Positions 42,744 through 54,200 of a DNA stretch of 64,000 bases are shown here, one piece after another. How positions within the stretch are numbered: the first letter of the stretch is position 1; each line of letters opens with the position of its first letter. The stretch is from Numida meleagris (taxonomy: Eukaryota > Chordata > Aves > Galliformes > Numididae), in NCBI RefSeq assembly GCF_002078875.1, contig NC_034409.1, positions 12,123,399-12,187,398 of the forward strand. The letters are read 5' to 3'. The notes under the pieces were generated by a model. The model was given only the letters and a program-made list of their open reading frames with translations, was not told the DNA's origin and searched no databases. Made by a program: the position numbers and the translations under genes.

Positions 42744-44945
42744 GCACGGGACTGTTGCCCTCGAACTGTCTCAAACTGACGCAGAACATTCTTCTTAGTT
42801 TTTGTCTCACGTTGATTTATTTTAATTTATTTTAACTATCACACATATACACAAAGCATTGAGGGATGAAAACATTAGTGTGTAATTCCATGACAATGTG
42901 CACAGTATCTAATTAGTTCAAAAGCATATAGTCAACACAGAGATTTGAAATTGACCCTGAAGTCCCAGTTCCATTTTAGGGACTTTGGCAGCTATGGAAG
43001 AAACCAAAACAATATGAAGGACAGTACATCAGAGGAGGATAGTGCAGTGTAGCTTTAGCATTTTTTTCCACTGCATGAAGGACTTGGATTTCATTCAAAC
43101 TTTATATCAAGAAACTGGAACAAGTTAGAGCAATCGCAAACTGGAACATCGCCTTAAATCAAACTGCACGGAGCAAGCTGACACTGAGAGAGGATCTTTT
43201 CATGGAGCTAAAATGTTGTAAATAAGTTGTTCTTGACATATCTAGACAGGGGTTAAAGGGTTTCTTTGAAGCATTTGGAACTGTACGCCCATGACACGTC
43301 TCCACTGTCACCACTTTGGGACAGTCCACGTGATACCCTGTAGCACAGTTCACTGGACGCTACAGGAGGAGTTGGGAATCTAGTGGATTAGTTTCTGTGA
43401 TACCATTTCTACTGCCATTTTTGTGAACCAACCATGTTTCTGTACATTGGAAAGGAGTTAGGGTGGAGTTGTATTTGCAAATTATTCTCCAAAGCAATTT
43501 ACTACAGGTTTCCCAAATCCTGCACAGTAGCACATAAGCCAATTGGCCAGGCTCAAAACTCCAGCATCCCCAAGGCCCTTGCAATGAAAGGAAGATTGCT
43601 ACAGAGAAAAAGCTGCAGTTTCCTTAAGGAAAGGCCTTCCCCTCCTGCAGAAAATAACAGTTTCACTCATCAACAGTGCTATGTTTCATACTCACCTGCA
43701 TTTCTTTAGGATGCTCTCACCTTTCATTCCCTCAGTTTGGCAGAGCAGGTGTCTTTAAGGCACGTAACAGTAATTAGACTGAGATACACTTTTTGATGCC
43801 CTCAATCAGTAAATTCGACGTATTTCCATTTTTAAAAATGGTTTACATTTGATCATTTCTTCCCTACCTCCATTTTTTTCTTTTAATTTTAGTCTTTCTT
43901 GCTTGTCTGTTTTGAATTTCAAGCCTTAAGTGCCAGGTAAACATTCCAGTCTGCCTTCACAGGAAATAAGTCTGAGTTCAGTCAGTCAGTCACTATCTTG
44001 TTTCAAAAAGATGCGTGTGTGTACGTATAAGTGTGCATATGCTTATTTGTCTGTCAAAATAAAAAAAAAAAAAAATCCTGGGCAATAATATATTGGTAAT
44101 TAAAAAAAAATAATAATGCAGTCAAAAATTTGTATTTCAAAATGATTGTTCTCAAGCAATCTTAGTTCCTGACATGCTCTGCTGAAACATTAGATTGAGA
44201 TTGGCTTTGTTCCAAGAAATTAGCACATTGCTGGATGTCTCAAACATTGCACTGGACTGAGAAATCTCTAGGCATGTTTCTTCCTGTCCGATTGTCTGAA
44301 AAGCCCCGAGTAAAGGATTTTGCAGCTTTCAAACAATTTTTCTTTTTTTTTTTTTTTGAAAAAGAAATTCCATGTATAATTTCTAAAAAAGCACAAGTCC
44401 GCGTAGCTGTTTATAAAACTCTTATTTAATGGGAAAAAAACAACAAATCTTTATCCCCTAAACTAGAATCCAATATAATTCCAATATAATTTGCCATTAA
44501 TTTATTGAATCTGATTTTGGACAATGCTTCTGTAGTGTAGATGCATGTCCCAGTATCTTATTTTTATGTATAAAGAAAGCAAACAATGAAATCTGAAAAA
44601 CAGTGGAGATTATGCTTGCATAAACTCTAATTTGCACAGTTCACAGCTACTCCTTGTGCAGTAATTGCTTTATGCGGCTGTAATCGATAACCTGTGAAGA
44701 CAGCACATCATCTAAACCCCATTCCAAATAATATTTCTGTGTAGTGTTAGCTGTGAATTTACCCTGTACAGCTCTATCTCTATAAATATAATTCCATGTA
44801 TTAATAGTCACAGAAAGGCTGTAAGTGAGCAACTATTTTTATGAAACGCACCACTATGGATAAATTAACTTTTACAGAAATCTTGTTTACTGTATGATAT
44901 TCTAAACCACTGTCAAATAAAATATATATCCAAAAAATCTTTCTT
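42744..44945 (+). other. MAGI2: MAGI2 3' UTR (inferred extent)
   Basis: Sequence after the stop codon: AT-rich, with no CR1 insertion for 2.2 kb, in keeping with a selected UTR. Features include an AU-rich block near 42815-42840, a Pumilio-type element TGTAAATA at 43217-43224, AATAAA-like sites at 44058-44063 and 44916-44921, and a T-run at 44343-44357 followed by GAAAAAGAAA that could fold back. The end is placed after the second signal. It is an inference, and the UTR could be shorter or longer. Confidence 0.6.
44916..44921 (+). promoter_or_regulatory. Candidate MAGI2 polyadenylation signal
   Basis: AATAAA about 2.17 kb after the stop codon. It is followed within 25-60 bases by TTTCTTTTTTC and the TG-rich TTGTACATAGTCTGTATT, the usual arrangement of a downstream U/GU-rich element. 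The earlier AATAAA at 44058-44063 sits at the start of an A-run and has a poorer downstream context. Confidence 0.5.
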
Positions 44946-46105
44946 TTTTCAATTGTACATAGTCTGTATTAATTTTGAGTGACACGCTTCAGTGTTGCAC
45001 TGAGAAACATCATTTGCATGTAGATGAGTACAATTAATGAACTACTGCGTGATAGAAATGGGAAATCTCCATTTTGATTTCTTACTCCAGAGAGGGGAAC
45101 AATTAATGAATTACATGCAGACAACCAAACCAGTTCTGCGTGAGCACGGTGAGGTACAGGAGGATACACAGGTGCAGGAAATGTCTCCCTGGATTGAGAG
45201 GCCTGAACTCGAATTATCCTTCCAGTCTCAGGAACACAAGAACAGGGTGATCAGAATCCCAGCATCACAGAGACACATCCTGGGCATATACTGGAATCTG
45301 GCAGCTCTAAGTGCTAGTTAGAGCCTGTAAGCAAAAAAAGGTTTGTTTACTGACTGGGTGAAAGGGCATAATTTGATTTCCAGTTTACTTTACAGAAGCA
45401 TCATAAGGATGTCAAAAGAACTGTGACCAGACAGCCCGTTCTGGATCCCAATCCATCTCTTGTTGAGCAGAGCAGAAACGTGCTCCTCACCTTCAGTGAG
45501 GCAAAATAAATCACTGCTTACAGACTATAGCCACAGTAAGTTGTGCTGCCTGGAAAAGCACTGATTTATTTTTTTTTTTACATCAATATGACATTTAAAA
45601 TATATATATATTTCCTTTTTCCTTAAAAATTATGTTTAAAAAATAATAATTTGCCTTCATCCACATTGAGCTTGTTTCAGCAGAGCTGCATTTTTCAGAA
45701 GATTAATGTTCCACATAAAGAAAATCAACCAGCTGAACTAATAACGTAATTTTTCATTCCAATAAACACGTAACAAATTTGAAGTGTCTTTAATGCTCCA
45801 AAAACAGTTGTTGCTCCTTAAATAGCTCCATTTGCACGGCCAGAACTGTGAGCATGGGCTTGACTCAGCCCCAGTGGCACCCTGGGGAAGCCTCTGATGC
45901 TGTGTGGACACACCAGTATGTGCTTCTGCCCATCTCCTACAAACAAAAGTGGCATAGTAACATAGTGTTTGCACTGTATTGTCATTCCTATGGCCCCTTT
46001 TTATCTAATGTTTCATATGAAATAACACAGGAGACACACAGGAAACCACCAAAAGATGCATTCTTCTCCTCAGTGCTGCACTTCTGTCAAGATAAAAAAA
46101 ATACT
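44946..46105 (+). other. Intergenic sequence after MAGI2
   Basis: No gene or transposon recognised. Contains a T-run near 45570-45580, a TA-rich run at 45599-45611, and unrecognised open frames at 45037-45321 and 45848-46114. It could still include a longer MAGI2 3' UTR. Confidence 0.5.
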
Positions 46106-46198
46106 GAATCATAGAATCATCAAAGATGGAAAAAAGACCTAAGATCATCTAGTCCAACTGTCCACCTACCACCAACATTGCCCACTAAACCATATGGA
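46106..46198 (-). repeat. CR1 LINE 3' tail
   Basis: GAATCATAGAATCATCAAAG followed by CTAAGATCATCTAGTCCAAC and CCACCTACCACC...CCCACTAAACCATA: the typical antisense CR1 3' end of the subfamily that reads 'accaatattgcccactaaacc'. The right edge is approximate. Confidence 0.88.
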
Positions 46199-47369
46199 TC
46201 TTTCCCAGGATAAATGTCACCAGTGGTTCCTAACATCTCCTCTAAGCCCAATTTCTAATTTCAGCAATTCTTTTCCCAGGTCTAGGGAGGAAAGTAGAAC
46301 CCTGTTTCCCATTATTCAAAATTGAACTTTTCCACCCCTATCAGCCACCTCTGATAAGCTGATAGTGTTTTATTAGTCTTTATTGCAGTATCCAATCACG
46401 TATGAGCTTTGGGCCAGGCCCATACTTGAGGTTGAACAGCAGAGCATGTGGACAAGCCTGTGCTCCAGGAATATCTTTGCTGGATGTTACAAGAAACAAA
46501 TAAAGGTGGCATGGGGGAATGCAGTGAGATTGAAGTGGTCATTGCAGTGGCAGTATGGTCTATCAGGAGCCAGTTCCCAGACACAAAACAAGCTGTACCC
46601 TCTCTGCCCGAAAGTTTCATTAAAAAAGCCGGAAAAAAAAAAAAAGACTAACTCCCATTAGGTCTTGCCAAAGATGCCATCTTTCCCTCTAGAAATTTGC
46701 TGGACTGTTCTCATCATTTAGGTACAACAGAGCTCAGGCTGCACTGGTTTCACCACATTATCATCCTCTACACAGGAGGGACATTTGTGGCCCACAGTCC
46801 ACATGCCTTCCTACCCCATGCTCTCAGTGCTAAGGCTGCCAACACTTTATCACCAGTGCCACTGGTTGCCTGCCAAGAACTGATGCAGAAGTTCAAGCAC
46901 AGCTCCATTTCTCCCCCAGTATTTTTCAGCTCCCATCTAAAAAGCAGCCAGCCACTACTGCCAGAAATGCCTCATCTGCATCAAAGAAGAGCTTCAGCCT
47001 GATGTGCACCATCTCTACTGAGTACCATAATCCCATACTTAGCCTCCTACATCCCAGATGCCCTCAGTTCCACCAGATCTATCCTGAATCTCTCCTTCTC
47101 CTTCACAGCTCCTCACCAATTTGTTCTTAATCATACCTCTGCAATCAGTTCTGTTAACTTTCAATGGATTAATTCTTCCATTCTGCTTTTTCGTATCCTT
47201 CAGAACTTTCTCTGTCCCCTTTTCCTTTTTCCATCTGGCCCTCTCTTGCCATCTGACCATTTACTGCTCACCCAATCTCTGCTTTCCCTATCTTAGCAGT
47301 TCCACATTAAACACCTCTACTAAGTTATTCATGCTGACCAATTCATTGACATACTCCTGTGTGTCATAT
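46199..47369 (+). other. Intergenic, no gene seen
   Basis: Open frames at 46383-46661, 46697-47002 and 47121-47390 are unrecognised and have antisense frames. A pyrimidine-rich block occupies about 47090-47300. Nothing else can be supported. Confidence 0.5.
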
Positions 47370-47555
47370 CATAGAATCATAGAATCATAGAATCATAGAA
47401 TCATAGAATCATAGAATCATAGAATCATAGAATCATAGAATCATAGAATCATAGAATCATAGAATCNCATAGAATCATAGAATCATAGAATCATAGAATC
47501 ATAGAATCATAGAATCATAGAATCATAGAATCATAGAATCATAGAATCATAGAAT
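47370..47555 (-). repeat. Expanded CR1 octamer tail (CATAGAAT)23
   Basis: Twelve perfect CATAGAAT units at 47370-47465, then C plus an unresolved base (N at 47467), then eleven perfect units at 47468-47555. This is the 3' tail of the CR1 element that continues to 48226. CR1 copies elsewhere in this window carry one to three octamers. Confidence 0.97.
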
Positions 47556-48226
47556 GGCTTGGGTTGAAAAGGACCTCAAAGATCATCAAGTCTCAACCCC
47601 CCTGCCAAGTGTAGGGTCACCAACCACTAGACCAGGCTGCCCAGAGCCACGTCCAGCCTGGCCTTGAATGCCTCCAGGGACGGGGCATCCACAACCTCCC
47701 TGGGCAACCTGTTCCAGTGCGTCACCACCCTCTGTGTGAAAAACTTCCTCCTAATATCTAACCTAAATCTCCCCTGTCTCAGCTTAAAACCATTCCCCCT
47801 TGTCCTATCGCTATCCACCCTCACAAACAATCGATCCCCTCCTGTTTGTACACTCCATTCAAGTATTGGAAGGCCACAATGAGGTCTCCCCGGAGCCTTC
47901 TCTTCTCCAAACTAAACAAGCCCAGCTCCCTCAACCTTTCCTCATAGGAGAGGTGCTCCAGCCCTCTGATCATCTTGGTCGCCCTCCTCTGCACTCGTTC
48001 CAAGAGCTCCACGTCCTTCTTGTGCTGGGGGTCCCAGGCCTGGACACAGTACTCCAGATGGGGCCTCACAAGAGCCGAGTAGAGGGGAACCACCACCTCC
48101 CTCTCCCTGCTGACCACTCCTCTTTTAATGCAGCCCAGAACATAGTTGGCCCTCTGGGCTGCCAGCGCACACTGCTGGCTCATGTCCAGCTTCTCGTCCA
48201 CCAGGACCCCCAAGTCCCTCTCCGCT
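47556..48226 (-). repeat. CR1 LINE, young 3' fragment
   Basis: Well-preserved antisense CR1 3' UTR and C-terminal ORF2. Minus-strand reading from 48213 gives [20 protein letters not shown] through the segment with [20 protein letters not shown] to [21 protein letters not shown] one-base G deletion near 47841 shifts the frame, and the sequence resumes as [20 protein letters not shown] to the ORF2 stop near 47627. The 5' truncation is near 48226, beside an AT-rich palindrome. Few lesions suggest a relatively recent insertion. Confidence 0.96.
47627..48213 (-). pseudogene. CR1 ORF2 C-terminal remnant (one frameshift)
   Basis: C-terminal 195 or so residues of the CR1 ORF2 protein, downstream of the catalytic reverse-transcriptase motifs. 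Frame one covers 48213-47821 and frame two 47830-47627. They are separated by a single G loss in a G-run (compare the five-G run in the copy near 4775). The piece lacks endonuclease and catalytic residues, so it cannot be active. Confidence 0.9.
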
Positions 48227-49443
48227 CCCCTCTCCTCTCATATATATATGTTTATATATAAACATATAGACATGCCTGACACCTTGTACTGAAGCCCATC
48301 CCAAATCACCTGCCTTTGCTTTCAGAAATCAGCAGTAGCTACTGATTAAGTCATTGCAGAAGAGCACAGCTCAGCTAAGGAGGATGTCACTTTCCACATT
48401 TCTCCTTGCTTGGAAGGAAGCTTTGTTGTGAAGGGGAAAAGTTTCTTGGTATGCTGCCATGGAGCTGAAAGGTAGAAAAAGCTTTGGACTTGCCCAGGGA
48501 TGACGGATCTCATTAGGGATTTACTTCACTGTTCACTTCTGTACGTTCCCAAAAGACTCCCTTCCCTCTTTCATCCCCTTGACTCCTAGGATATTTTTTG
48601 TAATTGTTGCTGAAAGGGCTGTGCAGGCGAGGCAGGCTGCCGGCTCTCATCACTGAGAGAGGGCTCGGAGAGAACGTCCACGTGGGGCTCCATGTCTATT
48701 AGACTCAGAGGCTCCCAAAGCTGTTTCTCCATCTGTCACGTCAGAGCGAAACATCACCTTTACCTTCACAGCTGTCATGGAAACAGCGAGCTTTTTTAAT
48801 TAGCCATTCCTCCCAAAGGAGAACCCACCATCTGGACAGGAGCAGCTGTGCTTCAGAAAGGAGCAGCCACAGACTTCAGCCAGGCCCCAAGGCCTGTGCT
48901 GGCCCTGCCCAACACCCAGGCCTGGCCGCCAGTGTACTGCCTCTTCCCACTGCGCACCTGTCCAGAGCCTGGCTCTGCAGAGACCTTTGCCATCCTGCAG
49001 CCAGCAAACATGCTCTCAGCCTGCCCTTGGGGGTCCCAAAGTGTTTGTCTTGGTGTTTCTAACAGCAATGATGTGATCTCATGTTATCCCCGTAGCTGGT
49101 CCCTAAGCTTCAAGCGTGGTTTTTTAAAAATATGTCATCAAGACATAGTAAGACGAGAAATACTGCTGAATTGTAACCAGTCTAAAAATGATGCTCTGTC
49201 CTCTCCTGCCTTTAGTGCCTCTATGGCAGTAAGTCACTCTACCAGTTCAGTTAATAAAGTTTTGCTCACAAGGTACAAATATATCTCTTATAAACACCTG
49301 GGGGAACGCTGTAGCAAACAGACACACCCATCCTCACACACACAGAGGCCTGGAGCCCATCTTGCCCTCCTGCTTCGGAACTTCCCAAATGTCCCTGTCT
49401 GAGATGAGTGGGTTTCCCTCAGAAAAAAAAAAAAATATCACAG
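48227..49443 (+). other. Intergenic, with a GC-richer motif cluster
   Basis: Starts with an AT palindrome (48245-48268). Over about 48600-48815 the composition becomes more balanced and holds several transcription-factor-like words (see findings). The open frame at 48848-49402 (184 residues) is long for the region but has no recognised domain, so I do not call it a gene. An A-run lies at about 49423-49435. Confidence 0.45.
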
Positions 49444-49516
49444 CATGATAGAATCATGAGTTGGAAAGGACCCCTAAAAGTCATCTAGTCCAACTGCCCT
49501 GCAACAAACAGGGAAT
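49444..49516 (-). repeat. CR1-type 3' tail, short
   Basis: CATGATAGAATCATGAGTTG then GAAAGGACCCCTAAAAGTCA and TCTAGTCCAACTGCCCTGCA: the extreme 3' end of a CR1 element in antisense, followed directly by a (TA)n repeat. Confidence 0.75.
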
Positions 49517-50957
49517 AGAATTATATATATATATATATACATGTAACGATGTAGACTTACAGTGAAAGCTGGACTTGTGCAGGAAGCTATCCTTTTTCCA
49601 CAGGTGAACTACTGTAAATATTTTAAAGGTGGGAGATATTTAAACTGGAAAAAAAAAAAAAAAAAAAAACAACCAGGCAAAACCAGATGGGAAGAGAAAG
49701 ACAGGGGATGAACGTTCCTTCAGCTTCTTCAAGCTTTTAAGCTTGCATGAAAATGAAAATGAAAATTAATTAAAACTAAAATTTAAATAAAACGTGACCT
49801 TCAAACACAACAAACACTGTAAAAACCTTTCCAAAATTTGGTGGCTGCAGGAGATGACACTCAGTGCTTACGCTTCTAAATTTATGTAATTTCTGAAAGT
49901 AAAAGGGTGATTCCAGGGTGTCAGTGGGTTCTCCCACCATGGAGCAACTCCTCGGCTTTTCCCAGTGTTGCAGATGTGCTGAGCTGCCCCATCAGCATTC
50001 TGGCACTGCTGTGACATTCCTGCAGGGAAGCAGCAATTGCACTCATCCATGCAGGAATGTCCTGGACCAACTGAAGGCCATCCCTGTAATACTTCTTCCT
50101 ACTCCTTTTCCCCAAGGATTGCTGCATACTGCCAGGGGACAGGCCTATTTCTTGTACAGAGGTGTTGCAGATGTGCAGTCAGTGAGAGGAGAAGCTAAAA
50201 CATGACAGCAAAGCCAGCAGTACTCTGAGTGCCCTGCACCAGGAGACTGCAGGAATGAGGCTGGGCACTGGCATTTATCAGTCCCTCCCCTCCTGGTAAA
50301 TATGGGCTATTGCTGTCACTGAAGCCATCTGAATTTTTATAATGCTTTTCTAACAATCTACTAAGAAATATATAGTTTTTGGTTTCTGGATTGCTCTTCG
50401 CTCAAAGTAGTGTGAAACCACATGAAACCCAACCAATCCAAATGCTTTCCCCTCCCATTGGCAGGTCCACACACAGCGCTAAAGTTTCTCTTCATACATA
50501 TGTATGATATTAATAAATATTGGTGTTTGTACTTTCCCAAAGTGATTAAAAGCTATGCCAAGAGCTTTAACTAAAGTATTTTAAAAAATGTTGTCCATAA
50601 ACCAGAAAATTTTTCACCCTGTCTCTAAATCAGAAAGTACAAAGAGCCACACTGAGGTAGCTCTTTAGGTATTTAATTCAGCAGGAAAATCAAACCTCTC
50701 CCTGCACAGCCCACAAAGCTCTCTGTGTATGAAACATATATTCCAATTAGCACTTCACTCACACCAGAAGTTTTTGAAAAATAAGCACAGCAGGTGATGT
50801 GGAGTGCTGCAGTGTTAGTATAAAATATTTCAGAATACCTCCTAAACATCCATACTCCATGAACAATACTGACTGATTACTCTTTTGAGCCACCCCATGT
50901 AAGATGAATGCAAGCACATCTTCTGAACTGCTCCTGCTTTCTGCATCTCTGTTTTTG
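49517..50957 (+). other. Intergenic, no gene seen
   Basis: Contains (TA)9 at its start and (A)21 at 49649-49669. Short overlapping open frames at 49868-50205 are unrecognised. Confidence 0.5.
49522..49539. repeat. (TA)9 microsatellite
   Basis: Nine TA dinucleotide units directly at the truncated side of a short CR1 tail. Confidence 0.92.
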
Positions 50958-51207
50958 GATGGATATTAGGAAAAAGTACGGGTGGATATTAGGTATCGGT
51001 TAGATATTAGGAACGATTTCTTCTCAGAAAGAATGGTGAGGCACTGGAACAGGCTGCCCAGGGAGGTGGTGGAGTCACCATCCCAGGAGATGTTCAAGAA
51101 ACATATCAATATGGCACTGAAGGACATGGGTTAATGGTGGTGATGGGTATGTATTTGGACTAGATGACCTTAGAGGTCTTTTCCAATCTTAATGATTCTA
51201 TGATGCT
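50958..51207 (+). repeat. CR1 LINE 3' fragment with repeated 5' edge
   Basis: Sense CR1 end: ATTTCTTCTCAGAAAGAATGG, GGCACTGGAACAGGCTGCCC, then the 3' UTR (GACTAGATGACCTTAGAGGT) and an octamer near 51194. At its left edge the word GATATTAGG occurs three times (50962, 50985, 51003), whereas a normal copy has one. Confidence 0.92.
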
Positions 51208-54200
51208 GTAATGGCGTTTGGGGTGGCTTCTGCCAGAGACATGCCACGAGTACTGCCATGCCAGCTGCAGCAGCTCACAAAGCTGTTTCAGGACACCTCC
51301 ACCAGCATGCAGCATCCCTGCTGCCTTGAGGAATGTGGAGAGCCGTCCTGCATGGCATCCAGCTGAGACGCTACAGTCCTTCATGCTTACCACAACTGAA
51401 AGAGCCTGATCTAGGCTCTGGTGATAGAGCATCAACAGCCCCATCCCTCACAGGCAGTCTCCTCCATCAGCCTCTGTCCAATTCTCTTCTCTCTCCTTTC
51501 ATCCTACTCTCTATATATTGAACTTTTCTCATGCTGGCATACAAAGGCAAATGCAGCCTGAACTGATTTACTCCACACCTTCGATCTCCTGAGATTAACA
51601 TGTCTCTGCTTCACAATTTTATAGGTCCACTATGTTCTTTGATTAGCAGCTCCTTCCCAGACTAAGTGGTTTTGAAAGAAATTCAGAAGATTTTGTATCA
51701 TTTTTAAGACTGGTTGTTAAAATGTTTTACAAATTACAGAAAACTTATTTGTATTTCATCCTCACTTATGAGCTGTAGCATCCACGAGCTCCATTAGCTA
51801 CCTCAAAATGCCAGCAAGCTTCCCAGCAATGGGAGTATCTGGAGGTGACAAAGTAACAAGTGTGTTGGTGCTGGATGCCACCAGAGATCCATGCTTACAT
51901 CTTCTGGCTCAAGTGTCCACGCTCTTCTCTGCAGAACCCATCCACTCCCCTTGCTCATGGAGCTTTTAAAGTTCAAAGGGAGCCACCATAGTGTAAACCT
52001 CCCTGGTTCTCCCCACTCACTTCAGGCATTTTCCTGACACCAGTAGGACCAGTAATAGTATGCACAGCAGCACAGAGCCCTGCCACCATCAGCCCAGCAG
52101 CAGGCTGGCCAGGGAATCACTGCTTACTTCTGGAGAGGAAGATGCTGATTTTCACCACTCAGCTTCACATTGCCATCCATTGCCATCCTGTGACATGACC
52201 AAGGTAGAATAGTATTCAGGATCTCTTATCCAGGACTAGCCATGGAAGCACTGCAGGCTCAGGTGGAATAAATGGGCTCTACAAGGCAAAGCAGAGCAGT
52301 AAAAGTTGTCGCTGCGTGGCAGTCACAATTATGCTTACATCAAACTACCGAGTGCAGGAAACTCAGCCAGCGTAGCCTGAGGGACAGCAAGGAACTATCA
52401 CATCTTTGTATAAAAGGTTGTATTGAAGTAATAGATAAAGGAGCAAAAAGGCAGTTATAGCATGTGAAATACAGTGTTAAGGGACCCACTCATTTAAATG
52501 GCTTCTCTTACTCTGCTCATTTTAATGGCATCTCAATACTTTTTCTTGCAGTTAGAGTCTTTGTATGTCAAAAAGTCCATTAATGTCAGTTTTTACAGGA
52601 CACAGAAGTGGTGGGAGCTGGTTTATGGGAAAGGGCCCTACAGCTCTGCCCCCTCCCCATAGCCCCAGGTCCAGCAGGGCCAGTCCCACCCCCTCAGATA
52701 CAGGCAGGTGCTGAACCCACCCCCCAACAGAAATGGTGGGCCCCAAGGCACGACTCCATAGACAAAATCTCAGAGATTTTGTTTATGAAGAAACTCAAGG
52801 GCCAGGGCACACAGACGATGCTGGCAGAGCTTAGACAAGGAAGGGGCTGATTGCATCCCTGTGAGCCAGCCTGGCATTGTCCTCCAGTACTGACATTCAG
52901 CTGTGAATCCCCCTGCAACCAGGGACCTAGTTCCAGCTTTCTTACCCAAGTGAAATATCTAGACTGAGCCTTTGACTGCCCAGTAATTTGAGGCATTTGT
53001 CCAGAATGTATGAAATCAGACATGAGATCTGAATTCAGATCATTATTGAGTCAAAGAATAAATTTGAACTCTCCATTTCCATCCTAGACTATGGGATATA
53101 CGTTGGCATGGTTCTGCTAAAGCTCTTCAACTCTGTATGCGAAACTGCTTATAGGAAAGAGAAAATTGCCTCTATAACCCAGCAGTGATCTTCTTAGCTT
53201 TAGCAGTAATCATTAGTAGAAAATGCAAACTGCATATTTTCTAAGGTCTTTCAGTAGAAAAATGATTCACCAGTATAATAGAAGCCATGATGCTTTAAGA
53301 GGACATGTCCTCTAAGTCAAAAATACTATATGTAGTCATAGAACACTCATAATTAGCTAATATCACACCATTTTAAGAAATTACTGCAAATTACTTTGTA
53401 AGTATGTAACCTTAGGGAACTACCAGATATTTCATGATAACTAATGGAATCAAGGTTTGAAAACGCAGAATAAAACTGACAAAGGAAAAAATCACCAAGT
53501 CGTAAGAACTCAAATCACAGCAGCATAGTTGCATAGACTGACCTATAGCCTAAGAAACCCAATGGATGGTACCCATAGACAGTAAAGAAAATTAATACGA
53601 GATACATTCATAAAACTATGATGAAAAAAGAAAAAGTTTTATTAAAAAAAAAAAAAACACTCAAAATGTGAGTGTTTGGTGGAGAAGAAATATTGTCCCC
53701 CGGGCTGATATCTGGTCAGTCTAACACCAAGTGAGGTTAACTTCACAAGAGTAAAGCTTCTCAATCAAGGTCTGTAATCTCTATTCTCTCTGTTCATTAT
53801 GCACTATCTTTTTAATTAGTTTTCCACTTTGAAACTTTTTTTGAGTATTCCTATGTCTGCCAGAATGGCAGCTAACTATTTCGTGGTGAGTCACTGTCAG
53901 GAGATCAAAGGACACACAGCCTTAATCAATACTGGGAATCAGTAACCAACTATGCTGTACTGCATAGCAGGAGCTCCTGAGAGCACAAATGTAAGATGAC
54001 GGCAGAGGAACTGCCCGAAGGATGCATTGCAGGAATAGGATGACACCAAAGTCCCAAGGTCACAAACACAAAGCACAGCATACCAATTAGTGGTCCCAAG
54101 GGGAATGTGACTTCAGAAGCCAGGAAGCACAAGTTCTAGGGCACAGCAAAAAACATAACATGAAATATTCTGCATAGGATGGCAGCACAAAAAAGGCAGC

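Noticed and set aside
47370..47555. CRISPR-like array
   Set aside because: The 8-bp units are directly adjacent without spacers and are the CR1 tail motif.
48848..49402. 184-residue open frame on the plus strand in the intergenic region
   Set aside because: No recognisable domain, no splice or promoter context I could defend, and composition like its non-coding surroundings. Long frames occur by chance over 64 kb.
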